DNA of 64,000 bases from positions 124,001 through 188,000 of the forward strand of contig NZ_SOAN01000005.1 of NCBI RefSeq assembly GCF_004364585.1, read 5' to 3'. The first letter of the stretch is position 1, and each line of letters starts with the position of its first letter. Origin of the DNA: Nesterenkonia aurantiaca (GTDB lineage Bacteria > Actinomycetota > Actinomycetes > Actinomycetales > Micrococcaceae). Made by a program: the position numbers and the translations under genes. Shown here in pieces: positions 59,354 through 64,000 of this stretch. A model generated the notes under the pieces. That model saw only the letters and a list, made by a program, of their open reading frames with translations. It was not told the origin of the DNA and made no database searches.

Positions 59354-61135
59354 ATGGCTGAGCACACCGCAGAGACCCCCGAGAACACTCCTGACATCGT
59401 CGAGGGCGCGGCGCCCTTCACCCCGCCCAAGGCGGTCACCGGACCCTCGATCCCGGAGAAGCCCCGCAGCTGGGAGGTCACCGACGGCTACACCCGCGCC
59501 CCGGCGCGCGGGATGCTGCGCGCGGTAGGCATGGGCGACGACGACTTCGGCAAGGCCCAGATCGGGATCGCCAGCTCCTGGAACGAGATCACCCCCTGCA
59601 ACCTCTCGCTGGACCGCCTGGCCAAGGCCTCCAAGGAGGGTGTCCACGCCGGCGGCGGCTACCCGCTGGAGTTCGGCACCATCTCGGTCTCCGACGGCAT
59701 CTCCATGGGCCATGAAGGCATGCACTACTCGCTGGTCTCCCGCGAGGTCATCGCCGACTCGGTGGAGACCGTCATCCAGGCCGAGCGGCTCGATGGCTCG
59801 GTGCTGCTCGCCGGCTGCGACAAGTCCCTGCCCGGCATGCTCATGGCCGCGGCCCGGCTGAACCTCTCCAGCGTGTTCCTCTACGCCGGCTCGATCATGC
59901 CCGGCGTGGCCCGCTTCGCCGACGGCACCGAGAAGGAGGTCACCCTGATCGACGCCTTCGAAGGTGTCGGCGCCTGTGCCCGCGGCACCATCAGCGAGGC
60001 CGACCTCGACGTCATCGAACGCGCCATCTGCCCCGGCGAAGGCGCCTGCGGCGGCATGTACACCGCCAACACCATGGCCTGCATCGGTGAGGCGCTGGGC
60101 ATGTCGCTCCCCGGCTCCGCCGCGCCGCCCTCGGCCGACCGCCGCCGCGACCACTACGCGCACAAGTCCGGCGAGGCCGTGGTGGAGCTGCTGCGCCAGG
60201 GCATCACCACCGCGGACATCCTCACCAAGAAGGCCTTTGAGAACGCGATCGCGGTGACCATGGCCTTCGGCGGCTCCACCAACGCGGTGCTGCACCTGCT
60301 CGCCATCGCCCGCGAGGCCGGGGTGGAGCTCGAGCTTGAGGACTTCAACCGGATCGGCGACAAGGTCCCGCACCTCGGGGACCTCAAGCCCTTCGGCCAG
60401 TACGTGATGGCCGACGTCGACCGGGTCGGGGGAGTGCCGGTGGTCATGCGCGCCCTGCTCGACGCCGGCCTGATCCACGGCGACGCGCTCACCGTGACCG
60501 GCAAGACCGTCGCGGAGAACCTGGCGACGATCAACCCGCCGGACATCGACGGCAAGATCATCCGCGCCCTGAACAACCCGATGCACCCCAACGGCGGCAT
60601 CGCGGTGCTGCATGGCTCGCTGGCCCCCGAGGGCGCGGTGGTGAAGTCCGCGGGCTTCGACGCCGAGGTCTTCGAGGGCACCGCCCGGGTCTTCGAGCGC
60701 GAGCAGCAGGCGCTCAAGGCCCTGGAGGAGGGCCGGATCCAGGCGGGCGACGTCGTCGTCATCCGCTATGAAGGCCCCAAGGGCGGACCGGGCATGCGCG
60801 AGATGCTCGCCATCACCGGAGCCATCAAGGGCGCCGGGCTGGGCAAGGACGTGCTGCTGATCACCGACGGTCGCTTCTCCGGAGGCACCACCGGGCTGTG
60901 CATCGGGCATATCGCCCCCGAGGCCGTGGACGGCGGGCCGATCGCCTTCGTCGCCGACGGGGACCTCATCCGGGTCGACATCGCCGGGCGGAGCATCGAG
61001 CTCGTGGTGGACGCCGCCGAACTCGCCACCCGCCAGCAGGACTGGACCCCGCTGCCGCCGTTCATCACCACCGGGGTGCTCGGGAAATACGCCAAGCTGG
61101 TCCGCTCCGCCGCCGAGGGTGCCTACTGCGGCTGA
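59354..61135 (+). CDS. ilvD: Dihydroxy-acid dehydratase
   Basis: Fe-S enzyme of valine, isoleucine and leucine synthesis. The 593-aa product has cluster cysteines in [30 protein letters not shown] and [17 protein letters not shown], the metal-site region [11 protein letters not shown], and the C-terminal [22 protein letters not shown] 45-residue Thr/Glu/Pro-rich N-terminal extension precedes the core. I chose ATG 59354 because TAGAAT lies seven bases upstream and the extension before it (from 59255) would run through the repeat. It is followed by the ilvB leader after the stop. Confidence 0.95.
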   Translation: MAEHTAETPENTPDIVEGAAPFTPPKAVTGPSIPEKPRSWEVTDGYTRAPARGMLRAVGMGDDDFGKAQIGIASSWNEITPCNLSLDRLAKASKEGVHAGGGYPLEFGTISVSDGISMGHEGMHYSLVSREVIADSVETVIQAERLDGSVLLAGCDKSLPGMLMAAARLNLSSVFLYAGSIMPGVARFADGTEKEVTLIDAFEGVGACARGTISEADLDVIERAICPGEGACGGMYTANTMACIGEALGMSLPGSAAPPSADRRRDHYAHKSGEAVVELLRQGITTADILTKKAFENAIAVTMAFGGSTNAVLHLLAIAREAGVELELEDFNRIGDKVPHLGDLKPFGQYVMADVDRVGGVPVVMRALLDAGLIHGDALTVTGKTVAENLATINPPDIDGKIIRALNNPMHPNGGIAVLHGSLAPEGAVVKSAGFDAEVFEGTARVFEREQQALKALEEGRIQAGDVVVIRYEGPKGGPGMREMLAITGAIKGAGLGKDVLLITDGRFSGGTTGLCIGHIAPEAVDGGPIAFVADGDLIRVDIAGRSIELVVDAAELATRQQDWTPLPPFITTGVLGKYAKLVRSAAEGAYCG

Positions 61136-61228
61136 GCCGGTGAGCATCGGCGCCGGTCACCGGCGGCGCCGCCCACCAGCAGCGTCGGCATACCGGATTT
61201 CCACCATGTGAGACGGGTATCCGGGATG

Positions 61229-61257
61229 TTGACACGGATCACAGGCCAGGGAAGCAT
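61229..61257 (+). promoter_or_regulatory. Promoter of the ilvB-ilvN leader
   Basis: TTGACA at 61229-61234, 17-bp spacer, AAGCAT at 61252-61257. The -35 is perfect, the -10 is weak. A start at about 61264 would put the leader-peptide ATG at or near the 5' end of the RNA. Confidence 0.6.
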
Positions 61258-61264
61258 GGATGCC

Positions 61265-61321
61265 ATGCGTCAACTACTAGCGGTCGTACCCGTATCCGCC
61301 GCCGGGGGACATGTGAAGTGA
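61265..61321 (+). CDS. ilvB leader peptide (18 aa) for transcription attenuation
   Basis: The frame encodes MRQLLAVVPVSAAGGHVK then TGA. Leu-Leu-Ala-Val-Val-Pro-Val packs branched-chain residues near the N-terminus, and the codons are the rare CTA CTA and GTC GTA/GTA, which stand out in this GC-rich genome. Stalling here on low charged tRNA-Leu or tRNA-Val would change folding of the RNA and let transcription pass the terminator at 61402-61444. Confidence 0.8.
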   Translation: MRQLLAVVPVSAAGGHVK

Positions 61322-61348
61322 TTCACAGGCCCCAGGTCGGCCGCTCGT

Positions 61349-61366
61349 CCGCCTCACACGAGGCGG
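61349..61366 (+). promoter_or_regulatory. Hairpin between ilvB leader peptide and terminator
   Basis: CCGCCTC (61349-61355) and GAGGCGG (61360-61366) form a perfect 7-bp stem with an ACAC loop. It may be the pause hairpin or part of the antiterminator of the attenuator. Confidence 0.5.
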
Positions 61367-61401
61367 CCGAATGGTTGAACTGGAGCTGACGCATCCGCTC
61401 A

Positions 61402-61444
61402 CCCCGGCAGAAGGCCCCACAGGCTTCTCAGCCGGGGTTTTCTC
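61402..61444 (+). terminator. ilvB attenuator terminator
   Basis: CCCCGGC (61402-61408) pairs with GCCGGGG (61431-61437), with an inner AGAAG/CTTCT stem, followed by TTTTCTCTT. It lies between the leader peptide and ilvB. Confidence 0.82.
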
Positions 61445-61518
61445 TTGACCGGAGTGGATCCACCACGGATCAGAGACTTCTTGGATCAGCAATTCGGGAA
61501 CCAGAGACTGAGGAAAAG

Positions 61519-63396
61519 ATGAGCAATCTGACAGCCACGACCCCAGCGATGCTGGCGTCGAAAGCATCCAGCAGCGCCGCTGGGATCTCCCCGGACCCCC
61601 GCATCTACGGCCCGGGCCGCACCGTGGAACCGGTAGCGGTCACCGGCGCGGAATCGATCATCCGCAGCCTTGAGTCGCTGGGTGTCACCGACGTCTTCGG
61701 CATCCCCGGCGGCACCATCCTGCCGACCTATGACCCGCTGATGGACTCCGAGCAGATCAACCACATCCTGGTGCGCCATGAGCAGGGCGGCGGCCACGCC
61801 GCCCAGGGCTACGCGATGGTCACCGGCGAGGTGGGCGTCTGCTTCGCCACCTCCGGGCCCGGGGCGACGAACCTGGTCACCCCGATGGCCGACGCCCATA
61901 TGGACTCCGTGCCGATGGTCGCGATCACCGGTCAGGTCAACGCCGCGGTGATCGGCACCGACGCGTTCCAGGAGGCCGACATCGTCGGGATCGCCACCCC
62001 GATCACCAAGCACTCCTACCTGGTCACCGACGCCGACCAGATCCCCCGGGTGATGGCCGAGGCCTTCCACCTGGCCTCCACCGGCCGGCCCGGCCCGGTG
62101 CTGGTGGACATCACCAAGTCCGCCCAGGTCGCGCAGACCACCTTCGCCTGGCCGCCGAAGATCGAGCTCAACGGCTACCGCCCGGTGACCCGCGGGCATT
62201 CCAAGCAGATCCGCGAGGCCGCGAAGCTGATCCAGGGCGCCTCGCGTCCGGTGTTCTACATCGGCGGCGGCATGATCAAGGCCGAGGCCTCCGAGGAGTT
62301 CTACAGGCTGGCCGAGACCGTCGGGGCTCCGGTGGTCAACACGCTGATGGCCCGCGGCGCGTTCCCGGACTCACACGAGCAGAATCTGGGCATGCCCGGG
62401 ATGCACGGCACGGTCTCCGCCGTCGCCGCGCTGCAGCGCTCGGATCTGCTGATCACCCTCGGCGCGCGCTTCGATGACCGGGTCACCGGGCAGCTCGAGA
62501 GCTTCGCCCCGGACGCCAAGGTCATCCACGCCGACATCGACCCGGCGGAGATCTCGAAGAACCGGACGGCCGATGTGCCGATCGTCGGCTCGCTCAAGGA
62601 GATCGTGCCCGAGCTGACCGTCGCCTTCGACACGCTGGTGGCCAAGCACGGCCGCACCGACATCAGCGGCTGGTGGAAGCAGCTCAACCGCTTCCGCGAG
62701 ACCTACCCGCTGGGCTACACCACCCCGGAGGACGGCAAGATCGCCCCGCAGCAGGTGATCGAGAAGATCAACCAGGCCGCCGGACCCGAGGCGGTCTACG
62801 TCGCCGGCGTGGGCCAGCACCAGATGTGGTCCTCGCAGTTCGTGAAGTACGAGCGGCCCCGGCAGTGGCTGAACTCCGGCGGACTCGGCACCATGGGCTA
62901 CGCGGTGCCTGCCGCCATGGGCGCCCAGGTGGGCAACCCGGACCGGGTGGTCTGGGCGATCGACGGCGACGGCTGCTTCCAGATGACCAACCAGGAGCTC
63001 GCCACCTGCGCGATCAACAAGATCCCGATCAAGGTCGCGGTGATCAACAACTCCTCCCTGGGCATGGTGCGCCAATGGCAGACCCTGTTCTACGAGTCCC
63101 GGTACTCCAACACCCATCTCAACACCTCGGTCTCGGACTCCGGCGGGGAGATCGTGCGGATCCCCGACTTCCTCAAGCTCGCCGAGGCCTACGGCTGCGC
63201 GGGGCTGCGCTGCGAGCGTCCCGAGGACATCGACGCCGTGATCGCCGAGGCGATGGCGATCAACGACCGCCCGGTGGTGGTGGACTTCGTGGTCTCCCGT
63301 GATTCGATGGTCTGGCCGATGGTCCCTGCAGGGGTCTCCAACAGCGACATCCAGTTCGCGCAAAACCTGACCCCGCAGTGGGACGAGGAGGACTAA
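61519..63396 (+). CDS. ilvB: Acetolactate synthase large (catalytic) subunit
   Basis: TPP/FAD enzyme making acetolactate or acetohydroxybutyrate. The 625-aa product has a 45-residue N-terminal extension, then [35 protein letters not shown] with the catalytic Glu, the FAD region, [18 protein letters not shown], and the TPP motif [30 protein letters not shown] (given as landmark residues around 485-515). It is preceded by the leader-peptide attenuator and followed by ilvN after four bases. Confidence 0.96.
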   Translation: MSNLTATTPAMLASKASSSAAGISPDPRIYGPGRTVEPVAVTGAESIIRSLESLGVTDVFGIPGGTILPTYDPLMDSEQINHILVRHEQGGGHAAQGYAMVTGEVGVCFATSGPGATNLVTPMADAHMDSVPMVAITGQVNAAVIGTDAFQEADIVGIATPITKHSYLVTDADQIPRVMAEAFHLASTGRPGPVLVDITKSAQVAQTTFAWPPKIELNGYRPVTRGHSKQIREAAKLIQGASRPVFYIGGGMIKAEASEEFYRLAETVGAPVVNTLMARGAFPDSHEQNLGMPGMHGTVSAVAALQRSDLLITLGARFDDRVTGQLESFAPDAKVIHADIDPAEISKNRTADVPIVGSLKEIVPELTVAFDTLVAKHGRTDISGWWKQLNRFRETYPLGYTTPEDGKIAPQQVIEKINQAAGPEAVYVAGVGQHQMWSSQFVKYERPRQWLNSGGLGTMGYAVPAAMGAQVGNPDRVVWAIDGDGCFQMTNQELATCAINKIPIKVAVINNSSLGMVRQWQTLFYESRYSNTHLNTSVSDSGGEIVRIPDFLKLAEAYGCAGLRCERPEDIDAVIAEAMAINDRPVVVDFVVSRDSMVWPMVPAGVSNSDIQFAQNLTPQWDEED

Positions 63397-63400
63397 GAGC

Positions 63401-63934
63401 ATGGGCACACATGACATCATCGCGCCGGAGCAGCGCCGCACGCTCTCGGTCCTGGTCGAGGACGTCCCCGGCGTGCTGACCAAGGTCTCCGGGCTCTTCG
63501 CCCGCCGCGCATTCAACATCCACTCACTGGCGGTGGGTCCCTCCGAGCTGCCCGGCCTGAGCCGGATCACCGTGGTGGTCGACGCCGACTCGAAGCTGCT
63601 GGAGCAGATCACCAAACAGCTGAACAAGCTGATCAATGTCATCAAGATCATCGAGCTGGCACCGGAGAACTCGGTCCAGCGCGAACACCTGCTGATCAAG
63701 GTGAAGGCTGACTCGCCCACCCGTCTGCAGGTCACCCAGGCCGTCGAGCTCTTCCGCGCCAAGATCGTGGACGTCTCCGTGGACTCACTCACCGTTGAGG
63801 CCACCGGCGCACCTGACAAGCTCAATGCTCTGCTCGAGGTCCTGGAGCCCTTCGGAGTGCGCGAGATCGTGCGCTCCGGCGGACTCGCGATCTCCCGCGG
63901 CTCGAAGTCCATGACCGACCGAGCGCTGCGCTGA
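63401..63934 (+). CDS. ilvN: Acetolactate synthase small (regulatory) subunit
   Basis: Valine-binding regulatory subunit. The 177-aa product has an N-terminal ACT domain (LSVLVEDVPGVLTKVSGLFARRAFNIHSLAVGPSE, about 13-48) and a C-terminal region with LIKVKADSPTRLQVTQAVELFRAKIVDVS. It is four bases after ilvB in a classical ilvBN pair, so it shares the attenuator control. Confidence 0.96.
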   Translation: MGTHDIIAPEQRRTLSVLVEDVPGVLTKVSGLFARRAFNIHSLAVGPSELPGLSRITVVVDADSKLLEQITKQLNKLINVIKIIELAPENSVQREHLLIKVKADSPTRLQVTQAVELFRAKIVDVSVDSLTVEATGAPDKLNALLEVLEPFGVREIVRSGGLAISRGSKSMTDRALR

Positions 63935-63988
63935 CCACCTGAGAACCCCTGACCTGTCAATCAATCCCCACCATGAGGAGCCCTCACT

Positions 63989-64000
63989 GTGACTGATCTC
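63989..64000 (+). CDS. ilvC: Probable ilvC start (ketol-acid reductoisomerase), truncated by window end
   Basis: GTG ACT GAT CTC at the window edge follows GAGGAG (63975-63980) by eight bases. The ilvB-ilvN-ilvC order is standard in actinobacteria, so this is probably the first four codons of ilvC. Four codons cannot confirm it. Confidence 0.4.

Noticed and set aside
59267-61147. 626-codon frame antisense to ilvD
   Set aside because: Shadow frame; it would start beyond the ilvD stop and has no ribosome site or motif.
61136-61518. T-box riboswitch upstream of ilvB
   Set aside because: No T-box sequence or specifier loop is seen; a leader peptide with Leu/Val codons plus terminator explains the region better.

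Overview
The window is GC-rich bacterial chromosome with the gene content and order of an actinobacterium, most likely a Micrococcales member of the Micrococcaceae type (Nesterenkonia, Arthrobacter and Micrococcus relatives). The reasons are the dcw cluster running ftsW-murG-murC-ftsQ-ftsZ-pgeF-yggS-sepF-yggT-divIVA, the Trp-associated membrane protein and HGxxPAAW protein inside the trp operon, the MetS micro-protein, a LAL-type LuxR regulator, frequent GTG starts, and several genes whose start codon lies 6-7 bases after a TANNNT -10 box (leaderless style). The genus is an inference. No prophage, insertion sequence, CRISPR array or integrase was seen.

Layout. 1-10540: end of murD and the division/cell-wall cluster, all + strand. 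10595-16362: lspA, rluD, dnaE and nrdR, the last behind a tandem NrdR-box promoter. 16426-19872: a structured non-coding leader and a 1028-aa LAL regulator. 19897-24969 (- strand): rpe, rsmB, fmt, def and a PD-(D/E)XK nuclease-like protein. 25188-25793: four tRNA genes (Gly, Cys, Val, Gly). 26090-39990 (+ strand): an FMN riboswitch, then riboflavin, histidine and tryptophan genes in one almost unbroken run (ribD, a RibE-RibB-RibA fusion, ribH, hisE, hisG, hisF, hisI, trpE, trpC, trpB, trpA) that ends with an NSS-family amino-acid transporter and its 34-aa MetS-like partner. 40121-50446: lgt, gltB, gltD, pyk, tRNA-Leu and an ANTAR response regulator. 50567-57013 (- strand): a 3-hydroxybutyrate/acetoacetate catabolic cluster (PucR-type regulator, GntP permease, SDR dehydrogenase, two CoA-transferase subunits, thiolase), with an AtoE-type short-chain fatty acid transporter divergent on the + strand. 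58830-59150: a CHY zinc-finger protein. 59354-64000: ilvD, then ilvB and ilvN behind a branched-chain amino-acid attenuator, and the first codons of a probable ilvC.

How the genes work together. The window is mostly core metabolism and envelope growth: peptidoglycan precursor synthesis and septum assembly, lipoprotein maturation (lspA, lgt), flavin, His, Trp, Glu and branched-chain amino-acid synthesis. One catabolic module can be reconstructed end to end: uptake of 3-hydroxybutyrate or acetoacetate, oxidation to acetoacetate, CoA transfer, and thiolysis to acetyl-CoA. The most unusual observations are the three-domain riboflavin synthase/DHBP synthase/GTP cyclohydrolase II fusion, two copies of a 74-bp intergenic palindrome (22-bp arms, 30-bp spacer) each followed by a short tandem duplication, a 38-codon ORF translationally coupled to atoE, and the NSS transporter plus micro-protein coupled to trpA.
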